Of a stretch of 64,000 nucleotides of DNA, positions 26,332-35,320 are shown one piece after another. Under the pieces are notes generated by a model that worked only from the letters and a program-made list of their open reading frames with translations, had not been told where the DNA came from and did no database searches. Both the position numbers and the translations under genes were made by a program. This DNA comes from Leucobacter chromiireducens subsp. solipictus (lineage in GTDB: Bacteria; Actinomycetota; Actinomycetes; Actinomycetales; Microbacteriaceae). The stretch is taken from positions 124,001-188,000 of the forward strand of contig NZ_QYAC01000006.1 in the NCBI RefSeq assembly GCF_016758195.1, in the 5' to 3' direction. Positions within the stretch are counted from its first letter, which is position 1, and every line of letters starts with the position of its first letter.

Positions 26332-27297
26332 TTACGGGCCCTCCGGATCCACGAGGCCGCGATCGGCACAGAACGGCTCGACCCGGGCGCGAAGCTCGTC
26401 CGCACCGACACGATCCAGCAGCTCCAGGCTCCCGAGGTTCGCCTCGAGCTGGGCGACGCTCGACGCGCCAAAGAGCGTGTTCGCGGTCGCCGGGTGGGTC
26501 AGCGTGAACGCGATCGCGAGCTGCGCGGGGGTCGCCCCCAGCTCTTCCGCGAGCGCCACAAACTCTGGCACATCGTCGATGATGCGCTGGCGGATCCCGC
26601 CGGGATCCCGCCCCACCTCGCGATCCGTCGCGACCTTGCCCGCGAGGTAGCCGCCCTCCATTACGTCGGAGGCCTGCATCGAGAGCCCCTGCTCCCAGAG
26701 CTTCGCGAACGGCGCGCCGTCGGGGATGGAACGGCGAGACACGCTGTACTTCAGCTGCGCCATCGCGGGGCCGGGGAGCCGCTCCGCCGTGGCGATGTCG
26801 ATGAGCTCTTGCACGTGGGACGCCGACCAGTTGTTCACGCCCCAGGCACGGATGAGCCCGTCGCGCGTGAGCTCCCCAAGGTTCACGACGATGTCGCGGA
26901 GGGCAACGTCATCGCGACGGAGATCGCCGAGCACCACCAGGTCGGCGTGCTCGGCACCGACGCGGAACAGCGCGCCGTCGAGCTGGCTGCGGAACCCGGT
27001 GTCATCGTCCCAGCCCTCGAGCCAGAGTTTTTCGGAGAGCAGGTACTCGTCGCGTGCGACGCCCGCGGCGCGAATGATCGCCGAGAACAGCACGTCGGTG
27101 AATGCGGGCGGGCTGCCGGGGGCGGCGTACACGCCCACGTCGAAGAGCGTGATCCCGCGGTCGATGGCGGTGCGCACCATCGCGACGGAGTCCTCGAAGT
27201 GCATGCGGTCGTAGATGTGCCAGGATCCGAGCGCGAACACCGAGGAGGTGAGCTCGCTCTGGCCGATCCGGCGCTGGGGGACAGGTGAGTGCGTCAT
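26332..27297 (-). CDS. Atypical aldo/keto reductase
   Basis: This 321-residue aldo/keto reductase-fold protein reads well over the whole barrel, with Asp53 in LFDVGVY, Lys90 in SEKLWL, WGVNNWS and the cofactor-end segment LFGASSVAQLEANLG. The catalytic His expected after the fourth strand is absent (ADLVVLGDL, with Gly-Asp instead), and the active-site Tyr is shifted by one residue. The same changes occur in the paralog at 31127-32152, so they define a subfamily. It is the second gene of the alcohol dehydrogenase operon. The reaction is unknown. Confidence 0.82.
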   Translation of the reverse strand: MTHSPVPQRRIGQSELTSSVFALGSWHIYDRMHFEDSVAMVRTAIDRGITLFDVGVYAAPGSPPAFTDVLFSAIIRAAGVARDEYLLSEKLWLEGWDDDTGFRSQLDGALFRVGAEHADLVVLGDLRRDDVALRDIVVNLGELTRDGLIRAWGVNNWSASHVQELIDIATAERLPGPAMAQLKYSVSRRSIPDGAPFAKLWEQGLSMQASDVMEGGYLAGKVATDREVGRDPGGIRQRIIDDVPEFVALAEELGATPAQLAIAFTLTHPATANTLFGASSVAQLEANLGSLELLDRVGADELRARVEPFCADRGLVDPEGP

Positions 27298-27325
27298 TGC
27301 GTTCCGTTCGCTGGAGGGATGTGGC

Positions 27326-28444
27326 TTAGGGGCGTGCGGTGAGGCGCGGATCGATGACGGCCTTCACCTCGCCGAGCTCGTGCATGTTCGCGATCCGCGC
27401 GGACGCCTCCTCGAGGCCGCAGGGGGCTGAGAACAGCTCGTCCCAGGGGAAGCGGTCGGCGAAGCTGCGGAAGAACTCGATCGAGCGGTAATAGTCGGCG
27501 ACGTCCCCGTTGAGCGATCCCACGACGGTGAGTTCCTTGCCCATGATCGCGGAGAGGGGGAACGGGTCGCCGACGGGGCCGGTGGATCCGACGATCGCGA
27601 TGGTGCCGCGCTGGGCGGCCATGCCGACCGCCTCGGGGCCGATGCTCGGGGCCCCCGCGAAGTCGAGGATCAGGTCCGCGCCCTGGCCGTCGGTGAGTTC
27701 GTGGGCGCGCGCGATGGTCGCCTCGGAGCCGCCCGCAATGTCAATCGTGTACGTGGCGCCGAAACGCTGCGCGAGTTCCAGCCGGGCGGCGGGAGCGCCC
27801 GCGGTGATCACGGTGGCGGCTCCCGAGATGCTGGCCACGGCGGTCGCGAACAGCCCGAGCGCCCCCGAGCCCTGGACGATCACCCGCGAGCCGGGCCGGA
27901 CCCCACCCGCTCGGTCGAAGGCGCGCAGCACCGTCTTCGCCGCGCACCCCGCCGCGGAGGCCCAGGTGTCTTTCACCTCGTCGGGCAGGCGAAGCTTTTG
28001 CGCGCCGGGGGTGACGTAGGCGATTTGGGCAAGCCCCGCGGTCGCGAACGGGTGCACCTGGGTGCTCTGCAGGAACCCGTAGCCGCGGTTGCTGCACGCC
28101 ACGGGCTGCCGTAGCACGGTGCAGCCGAAGCATTCTCCGCACACGGACTCGGACCACCCGATGCGGTCGCCGATCGCGAGCGGTGCGCCGAGCGCGTCGG
28201 TCGTGCCCTCGCCCACGGCGATGACCTCACCCACCATTTCGTGGCCCAGCACCATGGGGAGCATGCCGGGGAACGTCATCTTGCCCGCCCAGATCTCGAT
28301 GTCGGTGCCGCAGAGCGTGGTGCAGGTGATGCGGACCAGCGCCGCTCCGGGTTCGATGCGCTCGGGGAGCGGGAGTTCCTGCAGTTCGAGGGGCGCGCCG
28401 TGCGCCGTGAGGACCGCGGCGAGCGTTGATGTGGGGATCGTCAT
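27326..28444 (-). CDS. Zinc-dependent alcohol dehydrogenase
   Basis: This 372-residue medium-chain dehydrogenase keeps the catalytic zinc ligands (Cys in TTLCGTD, His-Glu in GHEMVGE). It also has a Cys-rich structural zinc lobe (VCGECFGC then a later Cys) and the NAD-binding loop GSGALGLFA. It is the first gene of a five-gene minus-strand operon and is divergent from an amidohydrolase gene. The site at 28510-28525 lies in the shared promoter region. Confidence 0.9.
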   Translation of the reverse strand: MTIPTSTLAAVLTAHGAPLELQELPLPERIEPGAALVRITCTTLCGTDIEIWAGKMTFPGMLPMVLGHEMVGEVIAVGEGTTDALGAPLAIGDRIGWSESVCGECFGCTVLRQPVACSNRGYGFLQSTQVHPFATAGLAQIAYVTPGAQKLRLPDEVKDTWASAAGCAAKTVLRAFDRAGGVRPGSRVIVQGSGALGLFATAVASISGAATVITAGAPAARLELAQRFGATYTIDIAGGSEATIARAHELTDGQGADLILDFAGAPSIGPEAVGMAAQRGTIAIVGSTGPVGDPFPLSAIMGKELTVVGSLNGDVADYYRSIEFFRSFADRFPWDELFSAPCGLEEASARIANMHELGEVKAVIDPRLTARP

Positions 28445-28509
28445 TGAAGGCTCCGTTCCGGTGGGATCGGCGCGGCCTCGTTGCCCGGGGCGCCGATCAT
28501 GTAGTTTTA

Positions 28510-28525
28510 TTCTACATACGTTGAC
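28510..28525. promoter_or_regulatory. TTCTAC-N4-GTAGAA-type site between alcohol dehydrogenase and amidohydrolase
   Basis: TTCTACatacGTTGAC has a perfect left half and a 4/6 right half. It also overlaps a second inverted repeat, ATGTAG-N7-CTACAT. It is AT-rich in a GC-rich setting and lies between divergent starts. Confidence 0.55.
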
Positions 28526-28583
28526 CATAAGCGTGAAGCTCTCACTGGAGGGCGCGACCCAAGCGGGTCGCAGGAAGGGGACC

Positions 28584-30002
28584 ATGGAGGAGACTGAGGC
28601 GCGCGATGCGCCAGAGCGCGCGGAGCTGATCCTGCACGGCGGGACGGTGCTCGTGCTGGATCGTGCCGGAACGACCGCGGGCAGTGTGGCCGTCGCGGGA
28701 GGCCGGATCGTCGCGGTGGGGGGAGGCGAGGTGCTAGCGCGCTGGCGCGGGCCCCACACCCGCGTGATCGAGCTCGCCGGCCGGGCGGTGCTGCCCGGCA
28801 TCAACGACGCGCACCTGCACGGTTCGTGGTTGGGGGCGCGCTGGCCCCATACGCTGTTCGACGCGGCGGACCCGGAGGCGGCCGCGGCCCTCTCCGGCAC
28901 GCTCGTGCACGACCGGGCCGAGCGGCGCGACGCGATCCTCCGAGCCGGTGTCCTCCTGAGTGAGCTCGGCATCACGAGCTTCACCGAGCCCGGGATCGGC
29001 CCCGGTGAGGACTTCGGCGAAACGGGGAGCTTTCACAGTGAGGTGATCGAGATCTACCGCGAACTCGCGGCGGCCGGTGAGCTGCGGCAGCGCGTGACGC
29101 TCCTCGCGCTGCACGGCATCCTGGACGGCCCGAGCGACGTCGCCGACGTCGTGGCGGGAATTCGCGCCCACGCCGAACTCGCGGGTGACAGCGACCCCGC
29201 GTGGCTCGCGATCCCCGGCGTGAAGATCTTCGGCGACCTCATCCCGCTCTCGCGTCAGGCCTGGACGGACCACGCCTACGACGACGGCACGCACGGGGAC
29301 CTCCTCGTGCGCGGCGACACGATCGAGGCGAAAGCGGCGGGGCTGCGGGAGATGCTCGTCACCGCCCACGCGGCCGGGCTGCAGGTCGGGATCCACGCGA
29401 CCGGGGATCGGACCATTCAGCTCGCCCTCGACGCGTTCGCGGACGCCGCGGCCGAACCCGGCGCGCCCAGTGTGCCTGAGCTCGGGCACGTCATCATTCA
29501 CGGCGACCTCGCCACGCCCGCGCAGGTCGCGCGGATGGCCGAGCTGGGGGTGTGGCTCAACACCCAGGCCGGGATCGCCGCGCACGCCGGGACCTGGCTC
29601 GCGGCCATGCTGGGGGAGGATGTCGCGGAGGCCGCCTGGCCGCTCGCCGCCGCGCTCGAGGCGGGCGCCCTGGTGCTGTCCTCCGACGCGCCGGTGCTCG
29701 ACTTCGACTGGCGGCGCGGGATCGCGGCGGCCGAGGCGCGAATCCTCGCGACGGGCGGCACCGCCGCCGCGGACCCGGGTGTGGCTCGGGAACGGTTGCT
29801 CGGATTGCTGCGGTGCTACACCGCGGTGCCGGCGGCGCAGGATCGCGCGGCGGACTGGAAGGGCACCGTCGAGGTGGGCAAGGTTGCGGACCTCGTGGTG
29901 CTCGAACGCGACCCGTTCGACGTGGGTGCCGCGGGTCTGCCCGGGGTCGCCGTGGACCTCACCATTCTCGACGGGAACGTCGTGTTCGAGCGGGAGAGGT
30001 AG
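28584..30002 (+). CDS. Amidohydrolase family protein, YtcJ-like (copy 1)
   Basis: This 472-residue metal-dependent hydrolase of the amidohydrolase superfamily has the N-terminal beta-sandwich, the metal motif INDAHLHGS, a His in IHATGDR, HVIIHGDL, and a late Asp in VLSSDAPV. The C-terminal sandwich ends in GKVADLVVLERDPF. The ATG has GGAAGGGG just upstream. Family members hydrolyse amides, formamides and cyclic amides. Two other YtcJ-like genes lie at 45061-46704 and 60914-62581. Substrate unknown. Confidence 0.88.
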   Translation: MEETEARDAPERAELILHGGTVLVLDRAGTTAGSVAVAGGRIVAVGGGEVLARWRGPHTRVIELAGRAVLPGINDAHLHGSWLGARWPHTLFDAADPEAAAALSGTLVHDRAERRDAILRAGVLLSELGITSFTEPGIGPGEDFGETGSFHSEVIEIYRELAAAGELRQRVTLLALHGILDGPSDVADVVAGIRAHAELAGDSDPAWLAIPGVKIFGDLIPLSRQAWTDHAYDDGTHGDLLVRGDTIEAKAAGLREMLVTAHAAGLQVGIHATGDRTIQLALDAFADAAAEPGAPSVPELGHVIIHGDLATPAQVARMAELGVWLNTQAGIAAHAGTWLAAMLGEDVAEAAWPLAAALEAGALVLSSDAPVLDFDWRRGIAAAEARILATGGTAAADPGVARERLLGLLRCYTAVPAAQDRAADWKGTVEVGKVADLVVLERDPFDVGAAGLPGVAVDLTILDGNVVFERER

Positions 30003-30072
30003 CCGGCCGGCCGGGGGCCCGGCGTCCGGCCCACCCCGTCATCGCCGCCCGCCCCGCTCCGCTCGCCCCACC

Positions 30073-30138
30073 CGAGGCAATTTATCCAAACCGAGGGTTT
30101 TTCCGCCAAGTTTGGCTCGGTTTGGATAAATTGCCTCG
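30073..30138. terminator. 23-bp perfect AT-containing hairpin
   Basis: Perfect arms of 23 bases (starting CGAGGCAATTTATCC) surround a 20-base loop that includes GGTTTTTCC. It separates the convergent amidohydrolase and SDR genes and shares words with the inverted repeat at 4645-4710. The rest of the 250-bp gap is GC-rich with no gene. Confidence 0.8.
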
Positions 30139-30252
30139 TGCGGGAGGCCGAGAGGCCGGGAGGCCTGGGGGCTTGGGGGTGGGGTGCGCGTGGGGCCTCG
30201 CGTGAGCCTCGGCGGGCGGGCGGGCGGGGGCGAGGCAGGGCTGGGGCCGCGG

Positions 30253-30987
30253 CTAGGTGAGCAGCTGGCCGCCGTCGACGGGGAGGCTGACACCGGTGAT
30301 GTGCGCGGCCCCCGGGCCCGCCAGGAACACCGCGGCCGCGGCGATGTCGGAGATGTGGGCGAGATCGCCGAGCGGGATCCGGCTGGCCCACGCGGTGCGT
30401 GCGGGCGATCCCTCCGGCATGCCCGCCGCGAGCATCTCCGTCAGGACGGGCCCCGGGGCCACCGCGTTGACCCGGATCCCGTGGCTCGCGAGCTCGATCG
30501 CTGCCCACCGTGTCACCGAGTCGACCGCCGCCTTGCTCGACTCGTAGGCACCCATGCCCGGGGTCGGCTGCCGGCCCCCGATTGACGAGATGTTGACGAC
30601 AGCCCCGCCGCCCGTCGCAATCCGGTGCCGGGCGAACGCCTGCGTCATCGCGAAGGTGCCGATCACGTTCACCTCGAGGATGCTGCGGTACGCCTCGGGT
30701 GTGAGCTCGGTGACGCTGCCGTGCACCGAGAGGATACCCGCGTTGTTGACGAGCACGTCGACGCCGCCGGTGGTTTCCAGATCGGCGAACAGTGCGGCGA
30801 TGGCGGTCGGTTCGGTGATGTCGAGCTCGGCCGCGGTCGCGCCGAGTCGCAGCGCGGCCGCCTGTACCGCCGTCGCGTCTCGGTCCGCGAGAACGACGCG
30901 GTCCCCGGCGTCGATGAAGGCCTGAGCGAGGCCCTGGCCAATTCCGCCGGCCCCGCCGGTGATGAGAACGGTGCGTGCTGTGGTCAC
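30253..30987 (-). CDS. Short-chain dehydrogenase/reductase
   Basis: This 244-residue classical SDR has the cofactor motif TGGAGGIG, NNAG at the end of strand 4, and the catalytic set Ser in ISSIGG, then Tyr-x-x-x-Lys in YESSK. It starts with GTG after an AGGAG site. It is divergent from the aldo/keto reductase at 31127, with a shared-motif operator between them, so both are probably co-regulated. It likely oxidises or reduces an alcohol/ketone intermediate. Confidence 0.9.
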   Translation of the reverse strand: MTTARTVLITGGAGGIGQGLAQAFIDAGDRVVLADRDATAVQAAALRLGATAAELDITEPTAIAALFADLETTGGVDVLVNNAGILSVHGSVTELTPEAYRSILEVNVIGTFAMTQAFARHRIATGGGAVVNISSIGGRQPTPGMGAYESSKAAVDSVTRWAAIELASHGIRVNAVAPGPVLTEMLAAGMPEGSPARTAWASRIPLGDLAHISDIAAAAVFLAGPGAAHITGVSLPVDGGQLLT

Positions 30988-31047
30988 GGTGACTCCTATG
31001 TCTGAGGGTGCTCGGTGGTGCCTGATCTGGAACCCACCCGGTTTATA

Positions 31048-31063
31048 TTATACGATTGTAGAA
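31048..31063. promoter_or_regulatory. TTCTAC-N4-GTAGAA-type site between SDR and aldo/keto reductase
   Basis: TTATACgattGTAGAA has 5/6 and 6/6 matches to the two halves. It lies between divergent start codons, 60-65 bases from each. Confidence 0.6.
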
Positions 31064-31126
31064 AATAGCACGGTGGGCGCCCGCGACGTTCCGCGAGCGG
31101 CGACCTTCGGCTGCGAGGAGGCAGTG

Positions 31127-32152
31127 ATGAATGCAGGAATTGATGCGGCGCGCGATGCCGGTTCACCCGCGGGGGCCCCGGTGCCGCGCCGTCGGCTGGG
31201 CCCGGGCGGGCCGGAAGTACCGGTGTTCGCGCTCGGTTCCTGGAACATCTGGGACCGGATGGAGGCGGAGGATCGCCGCGCGCTCATTGCGCGGGCGGTG
31301 GAGGCCGGTGCCGGGTTCTTCGATGTCGCCTACTACAACATGGGGCCGCACGCCGAGGCGTCCCGCACCGACCTCCTGTTCGGCGAGGCGCTCCGGGAGC
31401 TCGGCCTTCCGCGCAGCGCGATCCAGCTCTGCGGCAAGCTCTGGTTGTGGGAGTATCCGCAGACGGGTTTCGCCGAGCAGATGCGGGTCTCGCTCGACCG
31501 CCTCGGGGCGGGGCGGGGCGGTCCGGAATCATTCGACACCGTGGTCGTCGGCGACTTCATGGGCGAGATCGATATCCCGCAGGTCGTCCGCGACGTGCAG
31601 GCGGAGATTGACCGCGGGAGTTTCGCGAGCTGGGGGGTCAACAACTGGCCCGCTCAGGCGCTGCAGCTCGCCCTCGAGACCGCCGCGCGTGAGGGGGTGA
31701 CGCCGCCGAGCTTCGCGCAGTTGAAGTATGGACTCGTGCGGCGGAGCATGGCCGAGGGGGAGTTCTATGGCGGCTGGTTCGAGGATGGCACTCTTGCCCT
31801 GCAGGCTTCGGACGCCTTCGAGGGCGGCATCCTGGTGGGCAAGCTGGCCCCCACGCGCAAGATCGGAGCGGACGTGGGGGACATCCGCGAGCGCATCGTC
31901 GCCGCCTACCCGGAGGTCGAGCGCATCGCCGCCGGATATGGGGCGAGCCCGGCGCAGCTCGGGCTGGCGTTCTGCCTCGCGAACCCGGCGACCGCGAACG
32001 TGCTGTTCGGCGCGTCCAGCGTGCGGCAGTTCGACGACAACCTGGGCGCGATCGAACTCCTGGAGCGCGTGGGGGCAGCGGAGCTCCGCGCGGCAACGGC
32101 CGCGCTCTGGCTGGATCGCGAGGTGCGCGCAGACGGTGTGTGGTCGCCCTAG
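31127..32152 (+). CDS. Atypical aldo/keto reductase (second copy)
   Basis: This 341-residue protein is a clear paralog of the one at 26332-27297: shared strings include FALGSW, GKLWL, WGVNNW, QASD and ATANVLFGASSV. It keeps the Asp (FFDVAYY) and Lys but, like its paralog, lacks the catalytic His (TVVVGDFMGE). The ATG has GAGGAGG 5 bases upstream. It stands alone, divergent from the SDR, and is followed by a 15-bp hairpin. Confidence 0.82.
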   Translation: MNAGIDAARDAGSPAGAPVPRRRLGPGGPEVPVFALGSWNIWDRMEAEDRRALIARAVEAGAGFFDVAYYNMGPHAEASRTDLLFGEALRELGLPRSAIQLCGKLWLWEYPQTGFAEQMRVSLDRLGAGRGGPESFDTVVVGDFMGEIDIPQVVRDVQAEIDRGSFASWGVNNWPAQALQLALETAAREGVTPPSFAQLKYGLVRRSMAEGEFYGGWFEDGTLALQASDAFEGGILVGKLAPTRKIGADVGDIRERIVAAYPEVERIAAGYGASPAQLGLAFCLANPATANVLFGASSVRQFDDNLGAIELLERVGAAELRAATAALWLDREVRADGVWSP

Positions 32153-32164
32153 CGACCGCCGGCA

Positions 32165-32235
32165 CAGATCCGACCCGTTCCTTGTATGCGGCCCGAACAA
32201 CGGGCGGAAATTCTGCGAGTAACGGGTCGGATCTG
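32165..32235. terminator. 15-bp perfect hairpin with internal stem
   Basis: Arms CAGATCCGACCCGTT / AACGGGTCGGATCTG enclose a smaller GCCCG/CGGGC stem. It lies 12 bases after the aldo/keto reductase stop, between convergent genes. Confidence 0.8.
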
Positions 32236-32265
32236 CATGTGCGGGTCGGTTGTGGGCGGGGTGCG

Positions 32266-32305
32266 GCCCCGCGGCCCCGCGGCCCCGCGGCCCCGCGGCC
32301 CTGCG
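32266..32305. repeat. GGCCCCGC octamer repeat
   Basis: Five near-identical 8-base units (GGCCCCGC) abut the stop codon of the alpha/beta hydrolase gene. This is simple-sequence DNA with no evident function. Confidence 0.7.
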
Positions 32306-32306
32306 G

Positions 32307-33035
32307 CTACCCGGCGAGGAACTCGATCGCGGCCGCCCGGAACTCTGCGCTGTCGAGCGCACCGCGGTGGTCGCCGGGCACGCGGCGCAGCGTGCCGCCT
32401 CTGAGTAGTGCGGCCAGTTCCGCGATCCCCTCGGTCATGGGGTCGGCCTCGCCCGCGACCAGGAGCGTGGGGTGTGGCGGCGCGCTCGTGGCCGGGGTGA
32501 AGGGTTCGCTCGCGAGCCCCGGAATGAGTCGGGCGAGGGAGGCGGTGTCTTGGCCCGGGGCGGAGATCATGGCCGCCATCATGCCGACGAGTGGATTCTC
32601 GGCGGGCGTGCCGCCCAAGGCCTCGGCGAGCGCCGCCGGGTCTACGGCGCTGAACGGTTCGAATGGGCTCACGCCGCCGAGCACGAGTCGGCGCACGCGG
32701 TCGCTGTGCTGGGGGAGATCCCAGGCGAGTCGCCCGCCGAGCGAGTACCCGATGACGTCGATCGGCCCGCTCGGGCTCACTGCGGTGACGGTGTCGGCGA
32801 TAGCTCGGAGGACGCCCGACGTCGTGGCCTGCTCCGCCGCGGAAATGGCGGCGCTGCGGCCGTGGCCGGGCAGGTCGACCGCGATCACTGACCGGCCCGC
32901 CTCGTGGAGCGCCTCGACCCAGCCGGTGCCAAGGAAGTCGGCGTCGGCGCTCGAGGTGAAGCCGTGGAGCAGGAGTATCGGGGGAGTGTCGGGCCGTGGC
33001 GTGGGTGCAGGGAGGTGGTGGTGTGCGAGCGTCAT
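32307..33035 (-). CDS. Alpha/beta hydrolase
   Basis: This 242-residue hydrolase of the classic fold has the oxyanion segment LLLHGFTSS, the nucleophile in GYSLGGRLA, the Asp in VAGEADPM and the terminal His in PGDHRGAL. It resembles C-C bond hydrolases, lactonases and small esterases of catabolic pathways. The ATG has AAAGGA upstream. It is divergent from the methyltransferase-phosphotriesterase operon, with two operator-like sites in between. Confidence 0.87.
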   Translation of the reverse strand: MTLAHHHLPAPTPRPDTPPILLLHGFTSSADADFLGTGWVEALHEAGRSVIAVDLPGHGRSAAISAAEQATTSGVLRAIADTVTAVSPSGPIDVIGYSLGGRLAWDLPQHSDRVRRLVLGGVSPFEPFSAVDPAALAEALGGTPAENPLVGMMAAMISAPGQDTASLARLIPGLASEPFTPATSAPPHPTLLVAGEADPMTEGIAELAALLRGGTLRRVPGDHRGALDSAEFRAAAIEFLAG

Positions 33036-33116
33036 GGGGGTCCTTTCGGCGCTGAATGGGGCGGAGTGCCGGGGCGCGGGAACCCGGGTCGGGGGCTCCG
33101 GCCCGGTAAATCTATT

Positions 33117-33132
33117 TTCTATGTTAGTAGAA
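33117..33132. promoter_or_regulatory. TTCTAC-N4-GTAGAA-type site (first of two)
   Basis: TTCTATgttaGTAGAA is 11/12 to the proposed consensus and extends to ATTTTCTA...AGAAAAT. It lies in the divergent hydrolase/methyltransferase promoter. Confidence 0.65.
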
Positions 33133-33162
33133 AATAAGAAGCGGGGCGGCTGGACTTTATTT

Positions 33163-33178
33163 GTCTACGCTTGTAGAG
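33163..33178. promoter_or_regulatory. TTCTAC-N4-GTAGAA-type site (second of two)
   Basis: GTCTACgcttGTAGAG contains the core CTAC-N4-GTAG exactly. Its centre is 46 bases from the first site in the same promoter region. Confidence 0.62.
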
Positions 33179-33248
33179 TTTCCGCAGGCCACTACCGGAC
33201 ACCGCCGTCCCGTGAGCTGCGGGCGGCCCAACACAGAAGGACGCGTTC

Positions 33249-34223
33249 ATGACTGCAACTCCGGATCGCATTGTTGACATCGCCATTGGGTTCATGGGGG
33301 CGAAGCAACTCGCCGCCGCGAGCCGTATCGGGCTCTTCGCCGCGCTCGCCGATGGCGGCAAGACCAGTGCCGAACTGGCGACGGCTACCGGTCGCTCCGA
33401 GCGTCAGGTTCGCACCCTCGCGGACGCTATGAACAGCCTCGGTCTGTTGGATCGCGAGGCGGGCAGCTACACCCTCGCGGCGGATTCTGCCGCGTATCTT
33501 GCGGGCACTGGCGACGTGGATCTCACCCCGTTCCTGGCGTTCCTCGGGGGCATCAGTTACCGACAGTGGCTCGGCTACGACGCGACGGTCGACAGCGACG
33601 AGGCCGGCACGCTCGAGCTCGACGAGGCCGGTTGGGCCGATTTCATGGCGGGCGTCATGACGTATAACGCGCTGCACGCCGAGCAGTTTGGTGCGGCGTT
33701 CGACTTCTCGAGCTACCGTTCAGCGCTCGACTTCGGTGGTCTCGCCGCCGGGTTCTCGCTTGCGGCCATGGCCCAGAACCCCGAGCTGCGCACGCGCTTC
33801 GTCTACGCCCCCGGCTTCACCGACTCAATTGCCGAGGCCGGGGCCGCTGCCGGTGTGAGCGACCGCATCACGGTCGAAGAAGGCGACACCGAATCGACGA
33901 CGCCGGGCGGCGAGCACGACCTGGTGCTGCTCACCCACGTGTTGCACCGCTTCACCGCGGAGCAGAATCAGGCGATCCTGGAGGCCGCCCGCGCCTCGGC
34001 CGCGCCCGGTGCGACGCTCATGCTGCTCGACTTCTTCCTCGACCAGGATCCGACGCAGCGCCGGATCGATGCGCTGCACGCCGGCGAATACTTCAATATC
34101 GATGGCACGGTGGTCTTCCCGATCACTGAGGTCGAGGCCTGGCTCGCGGCTACGGGGTGGGAGACCGAGCGCGTTGTGGCGCTGCCCGGCAGCCCGCGCG
34201 TGCTCGTCGCCCGCGCCGTCTGA
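33249..34223 (+). CDS. O-methyltransferase-fold protein with degenerate SAM site
   Basis: This 324-residue protein has the architecture of Methyltransferase_2 enzymes: an N-terminal winged-helix dimerisation domain (roughly 10-85) and a C-terminal Rossmann domain. The His region DLVLLTHVLHRF is kept. Motif I, usually D-x-G-G-G-x-G, reads ALDFGGLAAGF, and the acidic residue that binds the SAM ribose is replaced (FVYAPGF). Either SAM binding is altered or the protein does something else. It leads an operon with the phosphotriesterase pair. The AAGGA ribosome site supports the start. Confidence 0.8.
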   Translation: MTATPDRIVDIAIGFMGAKQLAAASRIGLFAALADGGKTSAELATATGRSERQVRTLADAMNSLGLLDREAGSYTLAADSAAYLAGTGDVDLTPFLAFLGGISYRQWLGYDATVDSDEAGTLELDEAGWADFMAGVMTYNALHAEQFGAAFDFSSYRSALDFGGLAAGFSLAAMAQNPELRTRFVYAPGFTDSIAEAGAAAGVSDRITVEEGDTESTTPGGEHDLVLLTHVLHRFTAEQNQAILEAARASAAPGATLMLLDFFLDQDPTQRRIDALHAGEYFNIDGTVVFPITEVEAWLAATGWETERVVALPGSPRVLVARAV

Positions 34224-34231
34224 GTCGCGCC

Positions 34232-35320
34232 GTGACTGCCGTGAGCGCGGGCCCGTCGCGGGTGATCGGGATGATCCAGGGAATCGACGGGCCGCTCGCG
34301 CCCGCGGCAGTCGGCGCGGTGCTCGCCGCAGAGACGCTGGTGCGCCCCGCGGCCACGCCCACGGGAAACATTGGCCAGGCGGCCAGCGTGAGCGCGTTCG
34401 AGCGCGCCCCCGTGACCATGGGGATCCTGGGGCGGTTGCTCCTCGGGGCCACAAACCGGGACGATCGGAGCCTCTCCGAAGCCGACGCCGAGGCGGCGCT
34501 CCGCGCCATCCCCGCCGGCGACGCGCTACCGCTGGTGGTGGTGCTTGCGGATCCGGTCACGGGTGTTGCGGCGGATCCCGCGGTGCTCCGTCGCCTCGCC
34601 CGGACCACGGGGGTCGCGCTCGTGTGGGGTGTCTCTGCTGGGGGCAGTCCGGGGGACCCGGCGGTGCCGGATCCAGCATCGCCGGATCAGGCATTGCCGG
34701 ATCCGGCACCGGGGCACACGGCTGCCATGCTGCCAGAGGTGCCCGACGCTGCCGGCATCGTCGGCGCGATTGCGCCCGGCGACGTCGATGGGGTGGCCGC
34801 GGCCGCGCGTGCGGCCGCTCAGGCCGGACTTCCGCTGGCGCTGGGCCCCGCGTCCAGCCTTGAGGAGCTCGCCGCGGCGCTGGCCTCGGCCCGCGCCGCG
34901 GGGCTTTCCGGCGCGCGGATCCTCGTCACCGGACCCACGCCGCTGATCGCGGCTCCGGGAGTCGGCGTCGACCCCGCCCGCCTGGACGCGCTGATCGACC
35001 TCCTCGTCGCGAGCGGGGCGTGGCTCTGCGTCGACGATCTTGGCCGCATTCCCACGGTGCGGACCGTCGTGTCGGATCACGATGTCGCGGGCGCGATCCT
35101 GCGCTGCGTGGCGCGGGGCCTCGGCGATCGGATCGTCCTGAGCGTGGGGATCCGGAACAAACACCGGCTCACGGCGTTCGGCGGAAACGGCCTGGAATTT
35201 CTCGCCGAGCAGTATCTGCCCTATCTGGGGATGCTCGGGATCACGGAGCCGGTGCGGCGGGGCCTCGCCGGAGCGAACGCCGCGCGGTTGTTGTCACGCA
35301 TCGAAGGGGGAGCGGCATGA
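34232..35320 (+). CDS. Phosphotriesterase-like protein lacking the metal ligands
   Basis: This 362-residue protein aligns end to end with the next gene product, a normal phosphotriesterase homolog. IVLSVGIRNKHRLTAFGGNGLEFL, in two parts, matches LVLGGDVCQRVQLRRYGGHGYGYI. Every metal-binding position I can align is lost: HEH becomes AET, the later His residues become Gly and Thr, and the final Asp becomes Val. The middle has a Pro/Asp/Ala-rich insert (roughly 155-180). I chose GTG 8 bases after the methyltransferase stop; another GTG is 9 bases further on. No strong ribosome site is visible. A non-catalytic partner subunit is the simplest idea. Confidence 0.72.
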   Translation: MTAVSAGPSRVIGMIQGIDGPLAPAAVGAVLAAETLVRPAATPTGNIGQAASVSAFERAPVTMGILGRLLLGATNRDDRSLSEADAEAALRAIPAGDALPLVVVLADPVTGVAADPAVLRRLARTTGVALVWGVSAGGSPGDPAVPDPASPDQALPDPAPGHTAAMLPEVPDAAGIVGAIAPGDVDGVAAAARAAAQAGLPLALGPASSLEELAAALASARAAGLSGARILVTGPTPLIAAPGVGVDPARLDALIDLLVASGAWLCVDDLGRIPTVRTVVSDHDVAGAILRCVARGLGDRIVLSVGIRNKHRLTAFGGNGLEFLAEQYLPYLGMLGITEPVRRGLAGANAARLLSRIEGGAA

